DNA of 17,500 nt from Halisarca cf. caerulea (GCA_963170055.1 CAUJGJ010000450.1:396201-413700); one strand, 5' to 3'; counted from the stretch's first letter, positions 1 to 9,126 are shown. The notes: generated by a model not told the origin, from the sequence alone. Made by a program: numbers and translations.

Positions 1-14
1 ATTAATTAGTTTGG

Positions 15-163
15 TGGCTGCAGTAGGTCATCTTCTCATCTATTCCTGAGTTGGTGCAGGGGGGTGTAGGGAAATAAACACCAAAGACACACAGGTGGGA
101 TGGTACACCATGCATTCACAGCTTAGCTTCCAGTGCACAACCTACTGAGCCACCAGCACCCCC
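15..163 (-). mobile_element. Candidate tRNA-derived SINE (minus strand)
   Basis: Read on the minus strand from about 163 downward, the sequence starts with a G-rich head followed by TGGCTCAGTAGG (141-152), which fits the RNA polymerase III A-box consensus. TGTGCACTGGAAGC follows, as in a tRNA D-arm/anticodon region. A degenerate B-box-like stretch lies around 95-110, and a non-tRNA body runs to about position 15. This order is typical of tRNA-derived SINEs in invertebrates. The B box is poor, no target-site duplication was identified, and the left end is cut by the window or undefined. Confidence 0.45.
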
Positions 164-169
164 TATTGC

Positions 170-660
170 CAGTTCGCAACATCATCAATTAGCATCAGCT
201 TAATGCATCATTGAGCATCTTTCAGGTGAATCACATTTGAAATTTCACAGATAAACAGAATGCATGTGAAGAAAAGGTGAAATTGGGGATGTCACATCTA
301 TGTGTATACTATGTGAAATGTCAGGAAAATGGTGGTTTTTCTGAGGTTGAAAAAACTGCTTTGCCGCAGGTGAAAATTCCTTATTATCATCTTACTGTTT
401 TCATTGGCCCACAAATGTTGAAACTTCCGAAATTTGCCTAGGGAGTGTTATAATCAGGTATTGTTTTACTTCATAATAAATGTACATTCATCTAAAAATC
501 TTTGCCATTTGCCGGGCAGAAAACCATGCAGGTTTTTGGCTCGTAACTTTCATTGCACTTGTTAACAACCTATTCCCCAGGCATTTTGTGAATGGTTCCC
601 TATGTTTTCTTTTGATGCTAGTACTATGAAAATCCCTGATGATTTCCGCCTGGTGTCATA
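170..660. other. No gene recognised
   Basis: AT-rich non-coding sequence. No credible exon, RNA gene or long repeat was seen on either strand. Confidence 0.5.
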
Positions 661-678
661 AAATCCCCCCCTCCCTTG

Positions 679-792
679 TTCTAGGCCCCCCGGGACTAGA
701 ATTTTAAAATTTCGAGCCTCCTGGATCTAGAATATTAAAAAATCTTAGGCCCCACCAGGGGTGTAAATTTTTTTAAATTCTAGACCCCTACT
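679..792. repeat. Degenerate C-rich/A-rich tandem units
   Basis: About three diverged units of roughly 34 bases. Each starts with a TCTAGGCCCC-like block and ends with an AGAATTTTAAAA-like block (starts near 680, 713 and 747), with a partial fourth at TTCTAGACCCC. This looks like the decayed interior of a short repetitive element. No autonomous element is visible nearby. Confidence 0.4.
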
Positions 793-1116
793 TGTGAAAT
801 AAGCCTCCCCCCCTACAAAAATGACAGTTGTAAACAGTCATGTAAACAGATGTCAATCTATTTGTAGACATATCAATGATAATTATAAAATAAAATTAAT
901 ATAATAATTATACACTTAGTCTACTTTAGGTGAAAACAGAGAATGACCAGTATTCTTTTTCCGTCTAAATAGAGGACGATGTACGTTGTTGGCCGCTTCT
1001 TTTGGTCTATTTTTATAGATTGCATAAGGGGCTGGTAGGATGCATCCCTCCAACACACATGGAGTGATGATGGGCATTCATGTTGTGTAGGTACTACCAT
1101 CTGAATCTGCTTGTAA
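793..1116. other. No gene recognised
   Basis: AT-rich sequence leading to the protease-like exon. The open minus-strand frame across 921-1382 overlaps that exon and has no recognisable domain, so it is treated as a shadow. Confidence 0.45.
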
Positions 1117-1125
1117 GATGAATAC

Positions 1126-1391
1126 ATGCAAATTGTTATAGAAGGAGAGAAACTGACAGACCAGCACATTGAGGGTTCAAACTGTTTACTCAGAAAACAA
1201 TTTCTCCTTGCCAATGGATTGCAGAACCCCTTTAAGGGACAGGATCTGTCATTTGAAGTTATGAAGATACCATTTGTGCAGATTCTACATAATGAAGGTA
1301 ACCATTGGCTAACAATCATTGCCATGGATGAGGCCAGTGTATTGGTGTACAGCAGTATGCATACAAACGTAAACTCTGTCACTAAACAACA
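1126..1391 (+). pseudogene. Ulp1/C48-type cysteine protease-like exon (His side)
   Basis: The translation carries LTDQHIEGSNCLL, then NGLQNPF, then FVQILHNEGNHWLTI and VLVYSS. This order matches the Ulp1/SENP-like (C48) peptidase fold found in many repetitive invertebrate ORFs: a helix for substrate recognition, then the strand with the catalytic His in a HW pair, then the strand that normally reads YDS with the catalytic Asp. The His is present, but the Asp position reads Ser. The coding sense begins near 1142 or slightly earlier, and no convincing initiator context is seen. A GT at 1392-1393 (ACA/GTAAGC) could be a donor. The matching Cys half lies at about 1966-2075. The gene is incomplete, with no upstream exons identified, and is probably a relic. 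Recognition rests on motifs only. Confidence 0.5.
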
Positions 1392-1410
1392 GTAAGCTCA
1401 TTACTGTATA

Positions 1411-1690
1411 GCTGGAAGGGTTGACGGGGAATTTTCTTTGGCGGATTGGCGTTTTTTTCTGTCCATTGCCATTATAACCCGTCAAATATTATGGCATTTC
1501 GCTGAAGAAACCAAATATTTTACACTTAAGTCCATAAGGAACAAACTGCTGACATATGGGCATTTCCCAAATACTCTGTTGTCTATATACATAAATGATG
1601 GCAATAGCGTACGGGCAGTACGGATTACCTTTGATATTTTCTGCAAAGTTTAAACTATATTATTATTGCTGACCGCCAAATGCTTAGCCT
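1411..1690. repeat. Degenerate MITE-like sequence between protease exons
   Basis: The stretch has fragments such as GACGGGGAATTTTC, AACCCGTCAAATATT, CCAAATATTTTACACTT and GACCGCCAAATG. They alternate CGGG/CCGCC cores with AAATTT runs, as in decayed palindromic miniature elements. A similar piece is near 2158-2215. The open frames here (1438-1653 and 1666-1902) have no recognisable domain and low-complexity hydrophobic content, so they are not called genes. Confidence 0.25.
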
Positions 1691-1965
1691 TGGGGTACAG
1701 AACTCTTAAGATGCCTACATATGTAGCTGTCTGGATAATTCCATTGCCGTTCCTTACGTTATTTCATACACTCTTCTTGATCTACCTCAAAGCCACATCG
1801 TATCCGTGCTGCTGTAGCCATCTTATTGTTTATAGATTATGCATACTTATAATCATAGCGTCCTGGGGAGGCAATCTCCAAAATAAAAATTTTAAAAATT
1901 AAAAAAAATGACTTGGGCACAATTTACCAAATTTTCTTCCTGCCAATCTTACCGGCTATATGGTA

Positions 1966-2075
1966 GGTTCAGTTTGGAAAACACACAGAAACAAAATGGA
2001 ACAACAATGTGGGCTATTTGCATTGGCCTTCCTCAATGAATTTTGTTACAGCGGAAACTTCCCACATGGCTTCAG
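1966..2075 (+). pseudogene. Ulp1/C48-type cysteine protease-like exon (Cys side)
   Basis: The frame reads VWKTHRNKMEQQCGLFALAF followed by LNEFCYSGNFPHGF. This matches the catalytic Cys segment of Ulp1-like peptidases (normally a Q, then DCG, then FA and a helix ending near a G..P turn). The Cys is present, but the usual preceding Asp is Gln. A donor-like CAG/GTATGA follows at 2075/2076. The exon start is uncertain: AG dinucleotides at 1964-1965 and 1969-1970 are possible acceptors with weak pyrimidine tracts. It lies in the same orientation as the His-side exon at 1126-1391 and probably belongs to the same decayed gene. No further exons are seen downstream. Confidence 0.45.
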
Positions 2076-2289
2076 GTATGAAATAATGATAGTTGACAAT
2101 TATAATACTATAATTGAATATAATATTATAATTATAATAATATTATGTTGCCTATTACCGTATAACGGGAAATTTTTGAGAGGTTTTATATTCGATATTT
2201 TTGCAAATGGCCAAATTTGCAAAGATCATATCTTAGGTTCAAATACATTCAAATACATTAGCGCCCATTCACACGGAAATGGACAATGA

Positions 2290-2650
2290 CATCAGTCGCA
2301 ACCATAGACATACCCATTTTTGCTGCTGGAGTACTTATTCTTAGGACATATAGGAACACGACCGACTCTTTGTCCATTCGTCTTCATTGCTAGTGAGTAC
2401 CTATCACAGGGACTATTGTACAGTTATACATCTACAGACCTATAGTATTCTCTTATATGTAGTTGGTGATCGAGAACCCCTCCAGCCATCGTATCATGGA
2501 TGGAGTATTGAAAGAAACGTGAATATAGCTGTTCAGCCTAGAATCATGAAATTAAAATCATAAAACAACTTTCATGGGACAAATTTGTGAAAATTTTGCA
2601 TGCAAAAAAATTCCCGCTGTATGTTATATAAAATATTATACTCATCTCCA
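2290..2650. other. No gene recognised
   Basis: AT-rich flank of the inverted repeat, with no exon-like segment or clear repeat. No target-site duplication matching the far flank at 4537 was seen. Confidence 0.45.
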
Positions 2651-3152
2651 TAATTATTACTAGAAACTGTTATGAGCATGGTTCAGACCTCGCTATAATA
2701 ATTCCCAGACCCAATAGTATAACTTATGGGTCTGGGAACTGGGATGTTAAATTGCAAAAGGCCGACGTCGTGACCAATGCATTTTGTGGCCTGATCACTA
2801 AAATTTGATATCCTACCTCTTTTAAGAATTGATAGGCAGAAATTCAAAATATTTATGCTTTAAAGCTTGTAACATGATGTATTGCATGAGCTTCAATTGG
2901 AACAATGAGACTGTCAAGTAAGCCAAGATTTGATAATTCTGTGATGATTTACCAAATTGTCTGTACTCTGATCCTATCACAGTCACCTTCAGCTCACTGT
3001 GTGGTGTGTGTAAAAATACTACTCAAAGCCCGGAATAAAACATGATTGTTTTACGGTACTATAGCTGAGATTTTAAGTGCAGAGCTGCACGCCTCTACTT
3101 CACTTTAGTGACTTCTCTGGTAGTAGTGCATTTCACTTTCACCAAATTGTAC
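2651..3152 (+). repeat. Left arm of a 502-bp inverted repeat
   Basis: Base-by-base reading shows that this arm is the exact reverse complement of 3585-3764 joined to 4214-4536. No mismatch was found over 502 positions. Matching stops at both arm ends: A2650 does not pair with G4537, and the sequence diverges after C3152/G3585. The arm contains its own 12-bp hairpin, TTCCCAGACCCA (2702-2713) with TGGGTCTGGGAA (2727-2738). No coding potential was recognised. Confidence 0.9.
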
Positions 3153-3584
3153 CCCCGCCATTTTGTTCACCAATGATCATGAGGAGTCAATTGGACAATA
3201 TCCTGTCCACGGCGAGATCAAAGAGGTCAATCAAATATTAGCGCCCAGAAACCTGGGCATTCTGCACCAAAAAAGCAGGCGTTATGTCCCAGACCCTTTT
3301 TCCCTCAAACAGAAGTGCAGAGAACATGAAAAAGGGGCTGGCCACGTGAGACTACATCCATAATGGGAAGAAAACATCACTTTGAGCATTTTGAGCAACT
3401 TTTTCAGCAATGGCCATGCATTTTTGCCAATTTTGTCACAGGTAGCTATAAATACCCTAGCTCTGTGGGGGGCTCACTACCCAATAATGAGGCCTGATTA
3501 TGTACCCAACTTCTCAGCATGTATAAGCAGATTTATCGCTACTTTGTTACAACTTCGACTTTAATTATTCTATTGTAATTTGAA
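3153..3584. other. Central spacer of the inverted repeat
   Basis: This is 432 bases of single-copy sequence between the arms. Two short plus-strand frames (3163-3363 and 3382-3564) are open, but neither shows a known motif, a splice context or a family resemblance. Nothing functional is recognised. Confidence 0.5.
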
Positions 3585-4536
3585 GTACAATTTGGTGAAA
3601 GTGAAATGCACTACTACCAGAGAAGTCACTAAAGTGAAGTAGAGGCGTGCAGCTCTGCACTTAAAATCTCAGCTATAGTACCGTAAAACAATCATGTTTT
3701 ATTCCGGGCTTTGAGTAGTATTTTTACACACACCACACAGTGAGCTGAAGGTGACTGTGATAGGTGACAGAAATTTGATTGAGTGCAAAGTAGTAATTGT
3801 TTACATCTACTTTGAAATCTAGCAAGCTCAGCAAATGTATCTTCCATGTACTTCTACCATAGATCTGTGCTTTCACTGATTTTTGGGGAACAAAATCATT
3901 CACTACCACAACACTTGGTTCATATAATGTGAGCCGCTCTTTATTTTTTTTTCTGGTGACTTCCCTGCTATAACTACAATACAAGTATACTTATTATTAC
4001 CAAGCGGTTTAGCAAGGTTCACTGCTTTCGTTGCCAATGGGAGTCCAAGTGAGTTTGCCCATGCATTTTGCAGGGTAAAATTCTACCTTATGACCCAGAA
4101 AGGATATTTTGAACTCAAATTGCGGCTCCATTTCAAGACTGAAGAACATGCACATCTACATCAAACAGCTACTTGGATATGTGTGCACTACAAGATAAGA
4201 CTTGAACGGTTTCGATCAGAGTACAGACAATTTGGTAAATCATCACAGAATTATCAAATCTTGGCTTACTTGACAGTCTCATTGTTCCAATTGAAGCTCA
4301 TGCAATACATCATGTTACAAGCTTTAAAGCATAAATATTTTGAATTTCTGCCTATCAATTCTTAAAAGAGGTAGGATATCAAATTTTAGTGATCAGGCCA
4401 CAAAATGCATTGGTCACGACGTCGGCCTTTTGCAATTTAACATCCCAGTTCCCAGACCCATAAGTTATACTATTGGGTCTGGGAATTATTATAGCGAGGT
4501 CTGAACCATGCTCATAACAGTTTCTAGTAATAATTA
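3585..4536 (-). repeat. Right arm of the inverted repeat, interrupted by 449 bp
   Basis: The arm runs 3585-3764, is interrupted, then resumes at 4214 and ends at 4536. The two pieces overlap by one shared base in the alignment (180 + 323 - 1 = 502). The corresponding point in the left arm is at CTGATC/CTATCAC near 2973. The hairpin recurs at 4449-4460 with 4474-4485. Both pieces are identical to the left arm. Confidence 0.9.
3765..4213. other. 449-bp segment present only in the right arm
   Basis: This segment breaks the right arm and has no counterpart in the left arm. It could be an insertion here or a deletion there. There is no target-site duplication beyond one shared G, no terminal inverted repeats and no GT-AG boundary in either orientation, so neither a transposon nor an intron explains it. 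The minus-strand frame at 3724-3984 crosses one junction and shows no domain. Confidence 0.75.
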
Positions 4537-5600
4537 GAATGCTAAATATAAATTCACTGCTGTGTGTACCCACCTTTTGACCATCTGCTGGAGACTGAAG
4601 ATTATTTCCAGTCAAGGACGTACTCACATCAAACATAGTCTGCAATGATATTTGAAGTGTTACAGTGTTACATTATGGAAATATTCCAACAATATTGCAT
4701 GCACACACAAAAATGCCAGCCCCTTGATTCAATGCATATAGTTTATTAACTCATTATTGATATTATTACACTGGCAATGCCAAATGGGTAAGGGTGACCA
4801 ATGGCTGGGATTCACGCTGACGCTGCAATAGCCATGTTACCATTGAATCAGTGGCTAGGGGATAATGGGCCCACACATGCTTTTAAGCTTTGTATTTCTG
4901 TGGCTATTTTCACTACAATTCAGACGTTATAGAGGACTGCAGCTATCACAGTGTTATGGTGACAACAACAGGCTAATTACATAATTATCTACTTTGAAAT
5001 TCAATTCATAACTTGCAACATATTATTGTCAAATGAATTATATGTATTAAAGTTATGCTTTGAGCAAAAGGTGGTACAGCCATGATGACAATACCAGTCA
5101 CATCAGTGTTGGGCTGGCCTTACAAAATCATACACACTCCAACCAAGAGAGTTTATAAGGCGTCAGACTGTAAGCCAGTGTTATATGAGTAGGGATCATT
5201 GGTTATACATGAAATGTTGCTAACAGTATTATAGATCAAATCCTGAATCATGAAGGGTTTTTAGTTCCCTTGATTTCAATGGCCAAGCGGTAACAAGCCT
5301 CTAAGTTTTCAAACTTAGAAATGGCCCACTACAGGAGGTTATCAGGTTACAGCAATTCCAAATTTTGTCAGGGAACATTATATATATCAGACATAATGAT
5401 TTCTGGTATAAGCTGCAGCACACTATAGTCAGAAAACCTGGTATACTCCAAATGGCTCTATCTCTGACATGTGTACTAATGGTAAATGTCTTCAGGCAAA
5501 TTAAGCTTTCTAAAGAAGCACATAAATTCCTGATTCAGAAGCAAATGAATTTAATGACTTCTCCCGGCTAATTTCAAAGAAAATCATGCTTGGCTAGCAC
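4537..5600. other. No gene recognised
   Basis: About 1 kb of AT-rich sequence. The plus-strand frame 5365-5571 has no recognisable domain. A weak inverted pair TGATTCAATG (4725-4734) and CATTGAATCA (4841-4850) is short enough to be chance. Confidence 0.45.
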
Positions 5601-5642
5601 TCAGAGTTGCCAGTGATGCTGCAGCAGTTCTGTGCCCCTTAC

Positions 5643-5849
5643 ATTTCTTTTTTCCACTTCCAATAAAGATGTCTTCTTCGCTTCTTCTAGTAGGCGGTCT
5701 GTATGTTCAAGTTCCTTCTTCTTTACGACCAATAACTCATCATTTTCTTTCTGCCGTTTATCTATCTCGCTGATGAACTTTTTCTTTTCTTCTATCTCTT
5801 CGTTCAAAGCTCTTAGCTTCTCTGAGGCTTGGCTCATAATCTTGCTTAG
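5643..5849 (-). CDS. Coiled-coil exon of an unrecognised protein
   Basis: On the minus strand the frame from 5849 to 5643 encodes 69 residues starting LSKIMSQASEKLRALNEEI. It continues as a charged heptad-like helix rich in Glu, Lys and Leu, with segments such as KQRKENDELL-type and ELEHTDRLLEEAKK. An acceptor CTTCCACAG ends at 5850 and a donor AAT/GTAAGG follows at 5643/5642. Both junctions are phase 0, and reading past the donor soon reaches a stop. The composition is clearly a coiled coil, but no domain identifies the protein. No neighbouring exons were recognised on this strand. It may be an exon of a gene paralogous to the kinase-coil-propeller gene at 8180-11248, which also has a phase-0 intron inside a coiled coil, or an isolated remnant. 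An initiator Met at 5837 is an alternative start. Confidence 0.45.
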
Positions 5850-5911
5850 CTGTGGAAGCAGTTTCCATCAGCATGAAGTCTAATCCGCGGTCTGAGCTAG
5901 ATCAGAATCTA

Positions 5912-5956
5912 TGGTCTGACGTATCCAGACACAATTGGTTTGGATACGTCAGACCA
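5912..5956. repeat. Perfect 16-bp hairpin
   Basis: TGGTCTGACGTATCCA (5912-5927) is the exact reverse complement of 5941-5956. Three more pairs, one of them G-T, extend it towards a short loop. It sits between the coiled-coil exon and the transposase element. No T-run follows and no termination role is claimed. Confidence 0.75.
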
Positions 5957-5964
5957 GACTAGTA

Positions 5965-8134
5965 CAGTATATACTAGAAACCATTACTATCATTATAATA
6001 TAAAACGCATTTCCCAGCCCGGTGTCATAGGGAATCTTGCATCCTAGGGAATTTGGTATTGAATTCAGTAGTACCAATCCCTTACATTTACTCTTGACAA
6101 CAATATGAGAACTCATTATTTTTGTATCACATATTATGAATAAACTTGGCACACAATCACAGCTGATCTTCTAGAAGTTAGTAGAAAAATTTTTAGCAAC
6201 AAGTGTCTTCATCAATGTCTGTATCATCACTCAATGTGATGGGTGAGCTAATTGGTGAAAACGATGGTGGGGTGACACTTTCTGGGCTGCTGCTAATATC
6301 ATCTTCATGACCATGGTGCAAATCTTCATCAGTTTCTGAATCACTTGAAGTGTCCAGAGGATCATCACTGTCAAACTCAGAACTGTCTCCAAATACAGCC
6401 ATCATCACTTCTTCGATCTCTCTTCTCAGGGTTTCATTCCTTATTGATGTGTCTTCCTCTCCACTCAAGGCATTTGATAGACCTGTTATCATGAAACTCT
6501 TCTGAATCATTCTGGGCTTGCTAGACAAATATTGGCACCCATTTGCAACCCAATCCAGAAGCTGCTGCTTGGTGGCTGTAGGGATTTTCTCAGCTGGCTG
6601 GTGTTGCTCAACAAATTGGAAGATGTAGTCTTCCCAGCTTGCCCGCAAACAAGCCTTGAATGGCTTGTTTAAAGACACATCCAAAGGTTGTAGGATGGAT
6701 GTACAACCACCTGGTATCACACAGATGGTTGTCTTGGCTTTGGCCAATGCAGATGTCACTCTGTCCGTCAGGTGTGCACGAAAGCTGTCAAAAATCAGTA
6801 ATGCTTTGCGTCCTTTTGTGTAAGGAATCCAAATCTCTTGGATCCACTTCAGCATAATGGTTTCATCCACCCATGCTTTCGCTTGTGTGCTGATGACAAT
6901 CCCATCTGGGAGTTCAACATTTTTCACCTCCCTCTTCCCCTTAAAAATAACCATTGCTGGTAAAAGATCACCGGCAGCACTGCAAGCAAGCACCACGGTT
7001 AAATGCCTCTTCTCTGCTCCTGTAGTCCGAATTCTAATTGTCTTCTCTCCTTTCTTGTCCAATGTCTGACTCGAAACCATGTCAAAATAGGCTGGAGTCT
7101 CATCCATATTGCAAATAACACCAGGAAAGTAATTACACTGTTGTCGGATTTCCTTTAGCTCTGACCTGAAAGTGGAAATTTTATTTTCGAGATCCTTGGG
7201 GAGTCTTTGGGCGAAATTGGTACCAGCCCGCAAAACAAGGTTGGTACGCTTCTTAAACTTGGAAACCCAGCCTTCTGAAGCCTTGAAGGCAGGATTGTAA
7301 GGCTTAACTATGGAAAGGGCCTTTTTCTGGAGCATTCTTGTAGATATGGGGACACCACCATCTCTTTGCTCCAAAAGCCACTGCAATAACTCTTCTTCTT
7401 TCTCAGGAGGATATGACAATTTCCTGCCCTGTCCTTTCTTGTGCCTTCTTTGGCCCCTGGATTTCAATACAGACATTTCCTCCTTGAACCATCTCTGAAT
7501 GTTCCGACGATGGACGTTAAAATGACAAGCTGCTTTTCGTTTTCCGTGAAAACGGGCGTACGTGACTATCTTTCTCTTCTGCTTGTCACTGTACAAGTTC
7601 CTGATCTTCGTCGAGGTGGTACCAGTAGATGGAATGGGCTGTATTCCACTAGGGCCAGCTGTGTCAGTCGAAGAACAAGGCCCCTCTATCGCAGTGACAG
7701 ACTGATTCAGAACCGCTGCTTGGACATTCACCTTCTTTGGTCTACCGCGACCTCTCTTTTCGGGCTTTTGCTTTCGAACAGAAACTATAGTTACTTCGCG
7801 CTCTTTCTCGCGTTCCTCTTCAATTTCTGCTGGTGTGAGCTTCTTAAAGAACGAAGAGAGTAAACTCTGTGCCATTACACTTACAGGTAGACCTACAACC
7901 AACTGAAAACAGGACAAAGAGCTCGAGATCCCGAAACAAAGGACAGGTCCACGAGTACAGTGTCAATGGAGATTCTAATTACTAAGCGCCCCCTAAAAAT
8001 AAATTCCCCGCCCTGGGGGCTCTTCAATAGAATCTAAAAAAATACCTTTGAGTCAAAGGGGCGCCATCATTAGAGAGGCGCGCTAATTGGAACAAGTACG
8101 GTAGGTACGAGAAAATTCAATGTTATAGTTACTG
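5965..8134 (-). mobile_element. Probable extent of a pogo/Tigger-type DNA transposon
   Basis: The transposase gene lies inside this interval. TA precedes CAGTA at 5963-5969, and ACTG is followed by TA at 8131-8136. This fits the TA target and CAGT termini known for pogo-type elements. The length of about 2.2 kb also suits the group. The terminal repeats beyond the first five or six bases do not align convincingly, so these ends are tentative. The gene itself is certain; the borders are not. Confidence 0.35.
6193..7875 (-). CDS. Pogo/Tigger-family DDE transposase
   Basis: A single uninterrupted minus-strand frame of 560 residues; an upstream in-frame Met at 7917 would give 574 (this numbering is used here). 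The later Met is preferred because it places Q17-L20-F23-F24, a PCNA-interacting (PIP) box pattern, at the extreme N-terminus. KRGRGRPKK (54-62) is an AT-hook. Residues about 111-147 form a psq-like helix-turn-helix, and about 172-226 a CENP-B-type second DNA-binding segment ending SEGWVSKFKKR. The DDE_1 catalytic core follows, with D272 in NMDETP, D377 in LLIFDSFRAH and D413 in ILQPLD. This gives 35 residues between the last two acids. The C-terminus is acidic and Ser-rich. The protein would cut and paste the element at TA sites in the nucleus. There is no frameshift or internal stop, so it is young or still coding. A domesticated host gene is a less likely alternative. Confidence 0.9.
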   Translation of the reverse strand: MAQSLLSSFFKKLTPAEIEEEREKEREVTIVSVRKQKPEKRGRGRPKKVNVQAAVLNQSVTAIEGPCSSTDTAGPSGIQPIPSTGTTSTKIRNLYSDKQKRKIVTYARFHGKRKAACHFNVHRRNIQRWFKEEMSVLKSRGQRRHKKGQGRKLSYPPEKEEELLQWLLEQRDGGVPISTRMLQKKALSIVKPYNPAFKASEGWVSKFKKRTNLVLRAGTNFAQRLPKDLENKISTFRSELKEIRQQCNYFPGVICNMDETPAYFDMVSSQTLDKKGEKTIRIRTTGAEKRHLTVVLACSAAGDLLPAMVIFKGKREVKNVELPDGIVISTQAKAWVDETIMLKWIQEIWIPYTKGRKALLIFDSFRAHLTDRVTSALAKAKTTICVIPGGCTSILQPLDVSLNKPFKACLRASWEDYIFQFVEQHQPAEKIPTATKQQLLDWVANGCQYLSSKPRMIQKSFMITGLSNALSGEEDTSIRNETLRREIEEVMMAVFGDSSEFDSDDPLDTSSDSETDEDLHHGHEDDISSSPESVTPPSFSPISSPITLSDDTDIDEDTCC

Positions 8135-8179
8135 TAGATTATCATTTATAATTTACATGCATTACCTTTTGTATCACAG

Positions 8180-9126
8180 GTTTTATCTCGTCTTTCATCC
8201 GGGAGAGTTCAATTTGGGCAAAATTGAAGCACCCTCACATTACCCTCCTACTTGGTCTATTTCAAACGGAGTCTCCTGCACTTCCATTGCTGGTTATAGA
8301 GAAGCTGGACACTTCTCTACACGACCTCCTGCAAGACTGCCTTAAAGGTGTCAGACAGCTGTCACTTCAGCAGAAAGTCTCCATATTGCTCCAGGTTGCT
8401 TTGGGTCTTACTTATCTTCATGAACTCAACCCGCCAGCTGTTCATGGTAACCTTACAGCTAGCAATATCTTGATAGGGATATCATCACTCACAGCCAAAA
8501 TTACCGATTTCGGTCTTGCAAGAGCCATTGGATCAAGTGGACGCCCTTCACTACTTTATTCTTCTCCTGAAGTGCTGGAGGCAACTACTGAAGAATCTCC
8601 ACCTGTAGAAAGTGACGTATTTTCCTATGGAGTTCTCATCATTCACACTGTCAACCATCGACTGTTGAAGCTCTTGCCACAACGAGTGAAGCATGCATCA
8701 AAGAAAGAGATAATTGCTCTCACTGAATTTGAAAGACGGCGCCAGGATTTTGATTGCTTCTCTAATGTAGAAGCTTTGCACTTTGAAGGTCTCATTAAAG
8801 AATGCTTGGAGTTCTTACCTGAAGATCGTCAAAATTCACTTGATCTCATGAACAAATTGCAAAAAATTCATGATAAATTAAAAGTCGGGGGTTCCCATCC
8901 TTCAAGAAGGCTATCTGAAGAGGGTAGTCAAATGATCGAAGGTAAGACAGTCACTGCTATAAGTAGAGTTGAGATTGAGATTTTGGAAAAAGAAAAGCAA
9001 CTGAAGGAACTTTTGAAAAATTTGAAATCGAGACAGATCAATATGATAGCAACTGAGCAAGAATTGGAAGAAATGAACAAGACTATAATTGCAAGGCATG
9101 GGGAGGTGCATCATATGAGTGGGAAG
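8180..9126 (+). CDS. Exon: pseudokinase C-lobe and coiled-coil start
   Basis: The acceptor TGTATCACAG ends at 8179. The exon begins with two bases completing a codon, and the donor GGGAAG/GTGTGT is at 9126/9127 (phase 0). The HGN triplet codons are at 8443-8451 and the DFG codons at 8506-8514. Reading past the donor runs into a (GT)n tract that stays open only because it encodes Cys-Val repeats. Confidence 0.8.

Noticed and set aside
1438..1902. Short frames between the protease-like exons
   Set aside because: They fall in degenerate repeat-like sequence and show no domain.
3163..3564. Two short plus-strand frames in the inverted-repeat spacer
   Set aside because: About 60 residues each, with no motif, no splice signals and no family resemblance.
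3765..4213. The 449-bp segment as an intron (one arm being a spliced retrocopy)
   Set aside because: Neither orientation gives GT at one border and AG at the other, and the arms have no coding sense.
4725..4850. TGATTCAATG/CATTGAATCA inverted pair
   Set aside because: Ten bases with no extension or target duplication; expected by chance in AT-rich DNA.
6660..7863. Several plus-strand frames within the transposase
   Set aside because: Antisense shadows of a clear DDE transposase.
7986..8065. GCGCCCC and GGGGCGC inverted pair
   Set aside because: Only seven bases match exactly, with unequal C/G runs; too short to call transposon ends or a hairpin of note.
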